Part shown: one piece after another, positions 35,767 through 43,936 of the stretch | How positions within the stretch are numbered: the stretch's first letter is position 1 | Layout of the letters: each line of letters begins with the position of its first letter | Assembly: GCA_902493375.1 (NCBI GenBank) | Contig: CABUPH010000002.1 | Location: 62,001 to 126,000, forward strand | Direction: 5' to 3' | Length of the DNA stretch: 64,000 nucleotides | DNA from: an uncultured Collinsella sp. | GTDB lineage: Bacteria > Actinomycetota > Coriobacteriia > Coriobacteriales > Coriobacteriaceae | Program-made: the position numbers and the translations under genes | The notes under the pieces: model-generated | The model's database searches: none | The model's input: the letters and a program-made list of their open reading frames with translations, nothing else | What the model was told of the DNA's origin: nothing

Positions 35767-36855
35767 ATGCTAACGCGTTTTGAGGTCGAGGGATTCCGAA
35801 ACTTCTCCCATAGATTTACCTTCAATTTGACCGATGTCAGGGATTACAGATTCAATACGTCAGCCATCGATGAGGGCATAGTTTCTTGTGGTCTTATCTA
35901 CGGTAAAAACGCTGTCGGCAAAACAAATTTCTCCAATGCTCTTCTCGATATTTCAGCAAATGTGGGGCGTCGGATCTTCTATTCCAATAAAACTAATTAC
36001 CTCAGCGCAGTTGATGGGGTCACGTCGGCGTGTTTTGCCTACACGTTTCGCTTTGGGAATGACGAAGTTGCTTATCGTTACGAAAAGACTGGGATAACAG
36101 ACTATCTTCGTGAGACAGTGGCTGTTAACGGCAAGATTGCATTTGATTACGACCACCGTGCAGGCAAAGTGCTCGATGGCGATTTGGCTTCTATTGGTGC
36201 CGATCGATTAAACTGGGAGTTCAAATCTCCCGGCATTTCTGTTTTGGCGTATGTGTGCAATAACATTCCTTTTGAGAGGGCAATGCCTCTTTTTAAGCTT
36301 TATACGTTTGCGCGGTCAATGGATGCCATTGGCGACGCACATATGAACGACCGTAACCTTGTCTCTACCATCGCCGAAAACGTTATTGCGAATGACTTGG
36401 TTTCTGAGCTTCAGGCTTTTTTGAATCACTTTGGAATTCGAGAACGCCTTACTGCGCGTGAAACGCCATCGGGTGATTTCGCTTTGTACTTTGAAAAAAG
36501 TCGACTTATTCCGTTTGCAGAAAACTGTTCAAGCGGCACTGTTGCACTGCTGCGACTCTTTAATTATTTCCATGCTTCAAGTGTGCCGTCCTTGCTATTT
36601 GTCGATGAGTTTGATGCGTTCTATCATCACGATCTCGCCGAGAAGGTCGTTGACTATTTTAAGTCCCAGACCGGACGCCAAGTGCTTTGCGCATCGCATA
36701 ATACAGATTTGTTCAGCAATAAAATCCTTAGGCCAGACTGTCTATTCATTCTTTCGGATCACAATATAATTTCCGCAGCCAATGCAACAGATAGGGAACT
36801 AAGGGAGGGGCACAACCTCGAAAAGCTCTATAAGGCTGGAGAATTCGATGTCTAG
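35767..36855 (+). CDS. AAA15/OLD-type ATPase of a second defence-like pair
   Basis: A 362-aa ABC-type ATPase. It opens TRFEVEGFRNFSHRFTFNLT. Walker A is YGKNAVGKTNFSN (about residue 47), the signature-like motif is CSSGTVALLRLF, Walker B is LLFVDEFDAFYHHDL and the switch His is in CASHNTDLFS. It differs clearly from the ATPase at 30252-31667, so the two pairs are not recent duplicates. The start ATG 35767 is set by GGAGG 5 nt upstream; ATG 35755 lies inside the palindrome. It overlaps the next gene by 8 nt. Confidence 0.85.
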   Translation: MLTRFEVEGFRNFSHRFTFNLTDVRDYRFNTSAIDEGIVSCGLIYGKNAVGKTNFSNALLDISANVGRRIFYSNKTNYLSAVDGVTSACFAYTFRFGNDEVAYRYEKTGITDYLRETVAVNGKIAFDYDHRAGKVLDGDLASIGADRLNWEFKSPGISVLAYVCNNIPFERAMPLFKLYTFARSMDAIGDAHMNDRNLVSTIAENVIANDLVSELQAFLNHFGIRERLTARETPSGDFALYFEKSRLIPFAENCSSGTVALLRLFNYFHASSVPSLLFVDEFDAFYHHDLAEKVVDYFKSQTGRQVLCASHNTDLFSNKILRPDCLFILSDHNIISAANATDRELREGHNLEKLYKAGEFDV

Positions 36856-37603
36856 GAAGCAAGTCCTGCTTATCGTTGAGGGTGAAAAACAAGAGATTAA
36901 ACTCTTTCATGCCCTCTTTGAGTGCTATGGCCTCGATATTGGCTATGAGATCGTTTCCTATAACACAAATATCTACGAGCTTTACGAAAGGATGTTTTCG
37001 GACGGCTTTCAGGACGACTTATCGCTTCTCGGCGTCCTTAAGGAACGCGCGTCCGAAGAGGATAAGTGGTTATTTGACCAAGATTATTCTGATGTTTTGC
37101 TGGTCTTTGACTATGAGCTCCAAGATAATAGGTTCTCACCTGCACGGTTGGAGGAAATGCAACGTTACTTTAACGAGAGCACAGACAATGGCAAGCTCTA
37201 CGTTAATTATCCCATGGTTGAGGCATGTAAGCATTTTCTGAAAATGCCCGACGTAGAATATTTGAACAGAACTCTTTCGCGAGAAGACGTTTTGAAATAC
37301 AAGTCAATCGTTGGCAATGCTTCTAGGTACCAGAGTTTTGAGCGGCATTTTATTAGGCCTGACGTTGATGAAATGATTGTACTTACCGCCATCAAGGCGC
37401 TTCGGTTGTGCGGCCATAACGGCGTGGCCGGTTATGAGTCTGAGTATAGAGATCTTGACCATGAGACGATCGCGAAGGCGCAAAACGATGCTTTGCGTTT
37501 GGCCGATGAGGTGTGGGTTCTTGGTACCTGTCTGCTATTTATTTTAGATTACTCAACGGGTCTTATTGATTTCGCGGGAATCGAGTCGAAATTACTTGGC
37601 TAG
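36848..37603 (+). CDS. TOPRIM-like partner of the second ATPase
   Basis: A 251-aa protein of unnamed family. It starts RKQVLLIVEGEKQEIKLFHA, a TOPRIM-like first strand with its Glu, and has DVLLVFDYELQD (about residues 80-91) as the DxD/DxE-type second acidic site, then LYVNYPMVEACKHFL. This layout is that of split OLD-type nucleases and the small partners of PARIS- or AbiL-like ATPases. I cannot place it firmly in RloB or DUF4435. Eight-nt overlap with the ATPase gene implies coupling. No membrane segments. Confidence 0.72.
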   Translation: MSRKQVLLIVEGEKQEIKLFHALFECYGLDIGYEIVSYNTNIYELYERMFSDGFQDDLSLLGVLKERASEEDKWLFDQDYSDVLLVFDYELQDNRFSPARLEEMQRYFNESTDNGKLYVNYPMVEACKHFLKMPDVEYLNRTLSREDVLKYKSIVGNASRYQSFERHFIRPDVDEMIVLTAIKALRLCGHNGVAGYESEYRDLDHETIAKAQNDALRLADEVWVLGTCLLFILDYSTGLIDFAGIESKLLG

Positions 37604-38109
37604 GTTTCTGGACGCTGCCAGTTGTGCCTAATGGTCTCAATTCGGAGTCGTTATTTCGAAGGTGCGGGGAAAATCGGAAACCACCGAGCGCAACTCGATT
37701 TTCGGTAACAAAACCGCAGGTCGCCGGATCTTAAAACTGGGGTATGGTCAGGAGTAACTGACTGTTGGGGCGTTGTTCATTGGCAGCGTCCCGCCCGCCC
37801 TTCGTTGACTATACGCGATGCGGCAACTCCAGCATGTGGCCGTCTTGCGACTCTTCGAGACTCGGCACCGGGACCTTCTAGGAAAAGTCCGCGAGGCTGC
37901 TGCTCAGGTCAAGCTCTGTATGGGCGTATTCTTTGATTATGCAGCCAGGGTGATTCTCGTCTGGTAAAACTGGCCGCGAAGTGATTATCACTCGACGTGT
38001 CTCAAGTGACTCATTAGTTTCCGCGCGTTTCTCTATCATGTAATCGCTACGTCATGCGGTCGTTCGCACGGGTATCATGGTGAAAGCGATTTCAACGACA
38101 GGGGTTCTC
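37604..38109. other. 506-nt gap before the sucrose regulator
   Basis: No intact gene. On the minus strand around 37800-37960 a short stretch reads like protein (KEYAHTELDLSSSLADFS, stop, KVPVPSLEESQDGHMLE) and may be a gene relic. Base composition rises back to core levels at the right end. No long palindrome is evident. Confidence 0.35.
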
Positions 38110-39090
38110 GTGGTAAAGATGAAAGATGTGGCCGAGCTGGCGGGCGTTTCGAGCGCCGCCGTCTCGCGCTACCTCAACGGTGGATATATCTCGGCGGACA
38201 AGTCCGAGCGCATTAAGCAGGCGATTGAGTTGACCGGATACGTGCGATCCAGCCAGGCTCGCGCGCTGCGCACCGGTTCCACCAAGCTCATCGGCGTCAT
38301 TGTGCCCAAAATCAACTCGGAATCCGTGAGCCGCATTACGGCGGGCATCGGGCAGGTACTCGGTCGCCGTGGCTACCAGATGCTGCTTGCCAACACCGAC
38401 AACGCCGCCGATCGCGAGCTCGAATACCTCGATTTATTCCAAAACCACCCGGTCGATGGCATTGTGCTGGTGGCAACTATGATTACCGACGAGCACCGTC
38501 GGGCGATTGAATCGTGCCACGTGCCCATCGTGCTTATCGGCCAGAATGTTGAGGGCGCGGCGTGCGTCTATCACGACGATTACGAGGCTGCCTTTGAGCT
38601 GGGCCGTGCGCTTGCGGGTCGCGTGGACGGCAAGATCGCCTACATTGGAGTTACCGAAGAGGACCGCGCGGCCGGTTTCGACCGTCGTCGCGGCTTTGAG
38701 GCGGGGCTTCTTGCTGCGGGCGTGGTGCTTGATCCGGGCCTGATTCGCCGGGGATCCTTTACGCTTGACTCGGGCTATCGCGCTGCGCGCGAGCTGCTTG
38801 CCGATGCTCCCGATGTTTCGTTTATCGCGTGCGCGACCGATACCATGGCGGCGGGCGCGCTGCGTGCCATCGATGAGGTTCGCGGCATGGGCGAGGGCAT
38901 AAACCGCGTGAGCGGTTTTGGCGACAATGCGTTTTTGCGCGCGCTGACGGGCGGCATTCCCACCGTGCATTATGGTTACCTGACCAGTGGCGTCGAGGCG
39001 ACCAATATGTTGCTCAACACGCTCGATGGCGTGGAGGGGGAGCGCGGTCTAAAGACGCTCAAGCTCGGCCATCAGCTTATGAATGTCTAG
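38110..39090 (+). CDS. scrR: LacI-family transcriptional regulator of the sucrose genes
   Basis: A 326-aa repressor. The N-terminal helix-turn-helix is MKDVAELAGVSSAAVSRYLN, followed by the hinge helix SSQARALRTGS and a periplasmic-binding-like effector domain (IGVIVPKINSESVSR onward). The start is GTG 38110, with AGGGG 5 nt upstream; ATG 38119 is an alternative. It lies directly before a sucrose-type PTS gene and GH32 hydrolase gene, with two identical operator-like sites between, so control of sucrose use is likely. The symbol is assigned by context. Confidence 0.85.
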   Translation: MVKMKDVAELAGVSSAAVSRYLNGGYISADKSERIKQAIELTGYVRSSQARALRTGSTKLIGVIVPKINSESVSRITAGIGQVLGRRGYQMLLANTDNAADRELEYLDLFQNHPVDGIVLVATMITDEHRRAIESCHVPIVLIGQNVEGAACVYHDDYEAAFELGRALAGRVDGKIAYIGVTEEDRAAGFDRRRGFEAGLLAAGVVLDPGLIRRGSFTLDSGYRAARELLADAPDVSFIACATDTMAAGALRAIDEVRGMGEGINRVSGFGDNAFLRALTGGIPTVHYGYLTSGVEATNMLLNTLDGVEGERGLKTLKLGHQLMNV

Positions 39091-39178
39091 ATTTTGGGCA
39101 CGTCTGCCTGCCTCTGAGTCGCCTGTTTTTGCCTTAAAACTACCTTTCGCCGGCTTTTTCCTACCGTTCACCCGACTA

Positions 39179-39218
39179 TGAAAACGATTACAGACATATG
39201 AAACTGAAAACGATTACA
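39179..39218. promoter_or_regulatory. tandem LacI-type/cre-like operators before scrA
   Basis: TGAAAACGATTACA occurs twice (39179-39192 and 39205-39218), 26 nt apart and in the same orientation. The sequence fits the TGWNANCGNTNWCA pattern bound by LacI-family proteins such as CcpA. The adjacent LacI-family regulator is the likely ligand here. Confidence 0.7.
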
Positions 39219-39274
39219 GTGTAAGTGTCAAAGATGGCCGGGTGCACATGCGCTCGTTGGAGGAAAGGGAAGTC

Positions 39275-40675
39275 ATGGACTACCGCAAATCAGCCCAAGA
39301 GGTGCTCGACAACATCGGTGGCGCCGACAACGTTGTTTCGGCCGCGCACTGCGCCACGCGTCTGCGCCTGGTGATTGCCGATAACGCCAAGGTCGACAAG
39401 GAGGCCCTTGAGAATATCGACGGTGCCAAGGGCGTCTTTGAGGCCCAGGGCCAGCTCCAGATTATTTTTGGCACTGGCACCGTCAACAAGGTCTACGACG
39501 AGTTCATTGCGCTCAGCGGCGTCGAGGCTGCCACCAAGGCCGAGGTCAAGGAGGCCGCGGCGCAGCAGCAAAATATCTTTATGCGTGCCATTAAGGTGCT
39601 CGGCGACGTCTTTGTCCCCATCATCCCCGCCATCGTGGCTTCGGGCCTGCTGCTGGGCATTATGAGCGCCCTCAACTTTATGGCCTCCAACGGATTTATC
39701 GCTCTCGACACCAATAACTTTATTTATAAGATTGCCGACCTGGTCTCGGGCACGTCCTTTGGCATTCTGCAGATCCTGATCGGTTACTCCGCGGCTAAGG
39801 CCTTTGGCGCCAACCCGTACCTGGGCGCCGTCGTCGGCGGTGCATTCATCAACTCCTCGCTGCAGAGCGCCTACACGGTTGCCTCCGAGGGCGTGCAGAC
39901 CATGGTCACCGTCATTCCCGGTGTGTACAGCTTTGAGTGGGTCGGCTATCAGGGCCACGTGATCCCCATCGTTATCGCCTGCGCCATCCTCGCTTTCTTG
40001 GAGAAGCGTCTCCACAAGGTTGTCCCCGAGATGTTCGACCTCTTTGTGACCCCGCTCGTCTCCGTGTTCGTGACCGTGCTCGTAACGCTCGTTGCCGTCG
40101 GTCCCATCTTTGTCTGGGCTGAGAACGCCATCCTCGGTCTGATTCAGACCCTGCTGACCCTGCCCTTCGGCATCGGTTCCTTTATCGTCGGCCTGTTCTA
40201 TGCCCCCACGGTCGTTACCGGTATCCACCAGATGTACACCGCCATCGATCTGGGCCAGCTCGCTCAGTATGGCGTGACCTATTGGCTGCCCATCGCCAGT
40301 GCCGCCAACATCGCTCAGGGTGGTGCCGCGCTCGCCGTTGCCTTTAAGACTCGCGATGCCAAGATCAAGGGCCTGGCGCTTCCTTCGGCTCTGTCCGCCT
40401 TCATGGGCATTACCGAGCCGGCCATCTTTGGTGTGAACCTGCGCTTCTTTAAGCCCTTCATCGCCGGCTGCGTCGGCGGCGGTTGCGGTGCCCTGGTCTG
40501 CGCGCTCACCTCGCTTGCCGCTTCCGGCACGGGTGTTACCGGTATCTTCGGTATCCTGCTGTGCCTGGCCCAGCCCGTGCAGTACGCGATCATGTTTGCG
40601 GTCGCCGCGCTGGTTTCCTTTGCCGTCTCGTTTGTCCTGTACAAGGACGAGCCCAAGGCTTCCGAGCAGGCGTAG
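39275..40675 (+). CDS. scrA: PTS sucrose-specific EIIBC component
   Basis: A 466-aa permease that takes up and phosphorylates sucrose. The N-terminal EIIB domain has the phosphorylated Cys in SAAHCATRLRLVI (about residue 26). The EIIC membrane domain follows from about residue 105 with VPIIPAIVASGLLLG, FGANPYLGAVVGGAF, GIHQMYTAIDLGQLA and GITEPAIFGVNLRF. No EIIA domain is fused, so a separate EIIA(Glc)-like protein must supply phosphate. The start ATG 39275 follows GGAGGAAAGGGA. Sucrose specificity comes from ScrA-like EIIB sequence and the GH32 neighbour. Confidence 0.9.
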   Translation: MDYRKSAQEVLDNIGGADNVVSAAHCATRLRLVIADNAKVDKEALENIDGAKGVFEAQGQLQIIFGTGTVNKVYDEFIALSGVEAATKAEVKEAAAQQQNIFMRAIKVLGDVFVPIIPAIVASGLLLGIMSALNFMASNGFIALDTNNFIYKIADLVSGTSFGILQILIGYSAAKAFGANPYLGAVVGGAFINSSLQSAYTVASEGVQTMVTVIPGVYSFEWVGYQGHVIPIVIACAILAFLEKRLHKVVPEMFDLFVTPLVSVFVTVLVTLVAVGPIFVWAENAILGLIQTLLTLPFGIGSFIVGLFYAPTVVTGIHQMYTAIDLGQLAQYGVTYWLPIASAANIAQGGAALAVAFKTRDAKIKGLALPSALSAFMGITEPAIFGVNLRFFKPFIAGCVGGGCGALVCALTSLAASGTGVTGIFGILLCLAQPVQYAIMFAVAALVSFAVSFVLYKDEPKASEQA

Positions 40676-40690
40676 GATTCGCGTAGATAT

Positions 40691-40726
40691 AACGCCCGCA
40701 GGCTCCATCCTGTGGGCGTTTTCTTT
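40691..40726 (+). terminator. terminator between scrA and scrB
   Basis: AACGCCCGCAGG (40691-40702) pairs with CCTGTGGGCGTT (40709-40720), followed by TTCTTT. It probably reduces, rather than abolishes, read-through into scrB. Confidence 0.7.
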
Positions 40727-40779
40727 ATCTGGAACCCTTGATTTGAGCGTTCGTTGATTTAATTCGATTGGATACCGAC

Positions 40780-42309
40780 ATGTCTAATGCACTTCAGCGC
40801 GATCTTGCCAAGCTCGTTGCCAACATGGATGCGGCGGCTGCCGAGCGTGGCCACGGGCCCTATGCTCAGCATTTTCACATCATGCCGCCGGCGGGCTGGC
40901 TCAACGACCCCAACGGTCTTTGCCAGGCAGATGGCGTGTTTCACGCGTACTTTCAGTATGCCCCGTTTGATGTGAACGGCGGCGTCAAGATGTGGGGCCA
41001 TGCCACAAGCCGCGACCTTATGACGTGGGACTACGTTGGCGCCCCGCTGCTGCCCGACGAGCCGTTCGATTGCCACGGTGTGTATTCGGGCTCCGCGCTT
41101 GCCGAGGACGGTCGCATTCGCGTGTTGTACACGGGCAACGTTAAGCTTTCCGATTCAGACGGCACGTACGACTACGTCAACACCGGCCGTCGCGCCGACA
41201 CCGTGTTTGTCGAGAGTGTCGATGGACAGACGTTCAGCCAAAAGCGCGTGGTGCTGGCGTCCGAGGATTATCCCGAGGATTTGACCTGCCACGTGCGTGA
41301 CCCCAAGGTGTGGCGCGATGATGATGGGCGTTACCACATGGTGCTGGGCGCGCGTCGTCGCGAGGACGGGCCGCATGTCGAGAGCCGTTTTTGTGCGATG
41401 CACGGCGAGGGTGCCGGGCGCGATGTGGGCGAGATCCTGGTGTATGGCTCGGCTGACATGCTGAGCTGGCAGCTCGAGAGCCGTGTGTCTACGCCCGAGC
41501 GTTTTGGGTTTATGTGGGAATGCCCCGGCTATATCGAGCTCGATGCGAATGGCGATACCGCTGCATATTTGTCGTTCTCGCCCCAGGGCCTTGAGGGCGG
41601 CCGTTGGGACCGCGGCAACGTGTACGCCGCGGGATACATGCCTGTAACGGGCGACATTACGGGTGGTAATGACGCTTATGAGCTGGGCGAGTTCCGCCTG
41701 TGGGACGCCGGCTTTGACTTCTATGCTCCGCAGGAGTTTGCGTCCGAGGATGGTCGCCACATTCTGATCGGCTGGATGGGCATGCCCGATGAGCCGACCT
41801 ATGGCAACGACCCCACCGTGGCGTGCGGCTGGCAGCACTGCATGACGGTGCCGCGTGAGCTTGCAGCCGGTGCCGACGGCGTGGTGCTGCAGCAGCCGGC
41901 GCGCGAGATTGAGCACCATTATGCCTCGGTGCGTGTGGGGGCGGGCTCGTTGGAGGTTGTCGGCGATACCTGCTTTGACGTTGTTGCCGACGGTGTCGAC
42001 GGCGCGTTTACCGCGACCGTTGATGGCGAGCTGAACCTGGCATTTGTGCCCGCCGAGGGCGAACTGCCCTCGCGTTTTGAGATGCGATTTACCGATGAGG
42101 GTCGCGCTTCTGCCGGCTGCGGTCGCACCGTGCACTGGGAGCCCGTCGACGAGGTGCGCAACGTGCGCATTGTTGGCGATGTCTCGTCGGTCGAGGTGTT
42201 TGTGAATGATGGCGCGCTCGTGTTTTCGACGCGCATCTATCCCGAGGCCTATGGCGTGACCGTTGACGCTCCGGGTGCGAGCGTTAACTATCACATGCTC
42301 ATCGTCTAG
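40780..42309 (+). CDS. scrB: sucrose-6-phosphate hydrolase, GH32
   Basis: A 509-aa GH32 enzyme that splits sucrose-6-phosphate to glucose-6-phosphate and fructose. The nucleophile Asp is in AGWLNDPNGLC (about residue 42). The transition-state RDP motif is HVRDPKVW and the acid/base Glu is in WECPGY. A C-terminal beta-sandwich with SVEVFVNDGALVFSTR closes the protein. The start is ATG 40780 (a TTG at 40768 is in frame, with no better ribosome-binding site). No signal peptide, as expected for the PTS-coupled cytoplasmic form. Confidence 0.93.
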   Translation: MSNALQRDLAKLVANMDAAAAERGHGPYAQHFHIMPPAGWLNDPNGLCQADGVFHAYFQYAPFDVNGGVKMWGHATSRDLMTWDYVGAPLLPDEPFDCHGVYSGSALAEDGRIRVLYTGNVKLSDSDGTYDYVNTGRRADTVFVESVDGQTFSQKRVVLASEDYPEDLTCHVRDPKVWRDDDGRYHMVLGARRREDGPHVESRFCAMHGEGAGRDVGEILVYGSADMLSWQLESRVSTPERFGFMWECPGYIELDANGDTAAYLSFSPQGLEGGRWDRGNVYAAGYMPVTGDITGGNDAYELGEFRLWDAGFDFYAPQEFASEDGRHILIGWMGMPDEPTYGNDPTVACGWQHCMTVPRELAAGADGVVLQQPAREIEHHYASVRVGAGSLEVVGDTCFDVVADGVDGAFTATVDGELNLAFVPAEGELPSRFEMRFTDEGRASAGCGRTVHWEPVDEVRNVRIVGDVSSVEVFVNDGALVFSTRIYPEAYGVTVDAPGASVNYHMLIV

Positions 42310-42347
42310 GAGAATCGTCGCATATCGGCGCTATACTGCAGCCGTTG

Positions 42348-42378
42348 CCCACGATGCGGGGAACACCCGCATCGTGGG
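42348..42378 (+). terminator. hairpin after scrB
   Basis: CCCACGATGCGGG and CCCGCATCGTGGG form a 13-bp perfect stem with loop GAACA, followed by TTTATGTT. It lies 26 nt before the next start codon, so it may attenuate that gene as well. Confidence 0.65.
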
Positions 42379-42404
42379 TTTATGTTATGAAGGGACGGTG
42401 TCGT

Positions 42405-43409
42405 ATGGGCGTACAGCAGCTAGAAGAGGCCTGGGCTTTGAGGGCCGGCGCCCGTGAGGCGTTGTTGCTTGCGGCCTCGCATGTGCCGGCGGCGTTGTCG
42501 CTGTTGGGGATTGTGCGCCCCGGTGACCGCCTGGTTGCGTTTGCCGATGACTTTGCCGATGCGTTTGCGCGCAGCTTTGATGGCTGCGATGTCGCGCTGG
42601 TGGGCTCGCCAGCCGTCGAGGCGTTTGTCGCCGCGTCCGAGAACTTTGATGCTTCGCTTGATGCTGAGGGGCCGCACCTATGGTGGTTTGTGAACTCCAT
42701 CGGCGGGTTTGGTCTGCGTGTGCCTGACCTTCGCGCTCTGAGCCGCTCGGCGCGTGGGGCTCATGCGCTGCTGGTTGTGGACAACACTGTGGCGTCGGCT
42801 TTTGGCTGCGATCCACTGCGTTTGGGTGCCGTCCTGTCGCTTGAGGCGCTCGATCGCGTGTGCGCCGGCAAGGCTCCGCGCAAGCTCGTTGCCGCTTCGG
42901 TGGCGCGCTCGCAGCTCAAGCGCCATCGTGTGGATGCTGCTGCCGAGTGCGCGCAAGTATTGTTTGCAGGCTGCGGTGCGTCGGCGCTCGACCTTTCTGC
43001 CGAGGAGACCGACGTGCTGGAGCGTGGGCTTTCCTCGCTTAACGCCCGCATGCAGGCGCATTTCGACCGCGCCCGTGCGCTGGCCGAGTACCTGGCCGCC
43101 AACGAGATGGTGCGCAACGTGCGCTATCCCGGGCTGACCTCGCATCCCGACCATGCCATCGCGACCGGCATCCTGGAGCACGGTTTTGGCCCGGCAGTAG
43201 AGTTTGACTTGATGGACTGCACCGCGGGCGAATTCTTCAGCATACTGCCGGACGAATTCCGCACATCGCCCGCCGGCGGCGCAACGACGCGCCTTTCGGC
43301 CCCACGCGGCAAGCAGGGGAGCACCATCCGCCTCTTCGCTGGCACCGACAATCCCCTGGTCGTAGCGTCCGTCCTAGACAACGCCCTCCGCAAATCAGCT
43401 ACTTTTTGA
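42405..43409 (+). CDS. Cys/Met-metabolism PLP-fold protein with degenerate active site
   Basis: A 334-aa relative of cystathionine gamma-synthase/lyase enzymes. The fold is recognisable from LLVVDNTVASAFGCDPLRLG (PLP-binding Asp strand), GLSSLNARMQAHFDRARALA and VRNVRYPGLTSHPDHAIA, with the C-terminal STIRLFAGTDNP. The position that should read SxTK, with the Schiff-base lysine, is instead LSLEALDRV. The protein is about 50 aa shorter than usual and has lost the N-terminal region contributing to the neighbouring active site. It may be a non-PLP paralog. The start ATG 42405 follows AAGGGA. Its 3' end overlaps a convergent regulator gene by 11 nt. Confidence 0.75.
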   Translation: MGVQQLEEAWALRAGAREALLLAASHVPAALSLLGIVRPGDRLVAFADDFADAFARSFDGCDVALVGSPAVEAFVAASENFDASLDAEGPHLWWFVNSIGGFGLRVPDLRALSRSARGAHALLVVDNTVASAFGCDPLRLGAVLSLEALDRVCAGKAPRKLVAASVARSQLKRHRVDAAAECAQVLFAGCGASALDLSAEETDVLERGLSSLNARMQAHFDRARALAEYLAANEMVRNVRYPGLTSHPDHAIATGILEHGFGPAVEFDLMDCTAGEFFSILPDEFRTSPAGGATTRLSAPRGKQGSTIRLFAGTDNPLVVASVLDNALRKSATF

Positions 43410-43752
43410 TGCTGGCGATGAGGTCGTTTGCTTTGGTGGCGATGACGTTGTTGATGTCGGCCTGCAGCTCCTCGTAGACCACTATGGCTCGCTCTCCGGC
43501 GGGCGTGAGCGTGGATCCGCGGGCGCCGTCGCGCTCGATGAGCTTGCAGCCCAGCTGCCCTTCGGCTTCGTTCACAATGCGCCAGGCCTTGGAATACGCC
43601 ATTCCCATGCTCTTGGCGGCGCGGTTGAGCGAGTGCTCGCGGGCAATACCCTGCAGTAGCAAGACGCAGCCGTGGCCGAAGACGCCCGGCAAATCCTTGT
43701 CGCACGCTTGAATGACCAACTTTGCCGTCGTCTTGTACTCCATGTGCTCCAC
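43399..43752 (-). CDS. ModE-type winged-helix regulator, single domain
   Basis: A 117-aa LysR/ModE-like DNA-binding protein without a molybdate-binding domain. The helix-turn-helix covers LNRAAKSMGMAYSKAWRIVN (about residues 43-62), and the wing RGSTLTPAGERAI matches the ModE family. Starts GTG 43752 (MEHMEYK) and ATG 43743 are both possible. It converges on and overlaps the PLP-fold gene. The target genes are unknown; there is no molybdate transporter in the window. Confidence 0.82.
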   Translation of the reverse strand: MEHMEYKTTAKLVIQACDKDLPGVFGHGCVLLLQGIAREHSLNRAAKSMGMAYSKAWRIVNEAEGQLGCKLIERDGARGSTLTPAGERAIVVYEELQADINNVIATKANDLIASIKK

Positions 43753-43828
43753 GTCTCCCCGCTAAAGTGTTTGCTGGGCAAACGCAAAGCCTGCGTCAAA
43801 CCCTCGTGTGGTCTTCTTAAATCATGCA

Positions 43829-43857
43829 TTGTAGCAGTCAAAGTGCGTTAAGATACT
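43829..43857 (+). promoter_or_regulatory. candidate promoter of guaB
   Basis: TTGTAG (43829-43834), a 17-nt spacer and GATACT (43852-43857) precede guaB by about 80 nt. Confidence 0.45.
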
Positions 43858-43936
43858 TCCCCAGTATTGGGCGCCCAAGGTTGGGCTGGGTCCTACGAGG
43901 CCTGCAGCCGACCGGTCGCATGGAAAAAGGAGAAAC

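Noticed and set aside
29400..37700. Prophage or integrative element
   Set aside because: No integrase, terminase, structural or conjugation gene and no tRNA attachment site is visible; the block is better described as a defence island.
37790..37970. Remnant of a type I restriction specificity subunit on the minus strand
   Set aside because: A single PVPSLEE-like motif and a stop are not enough to assign a family.
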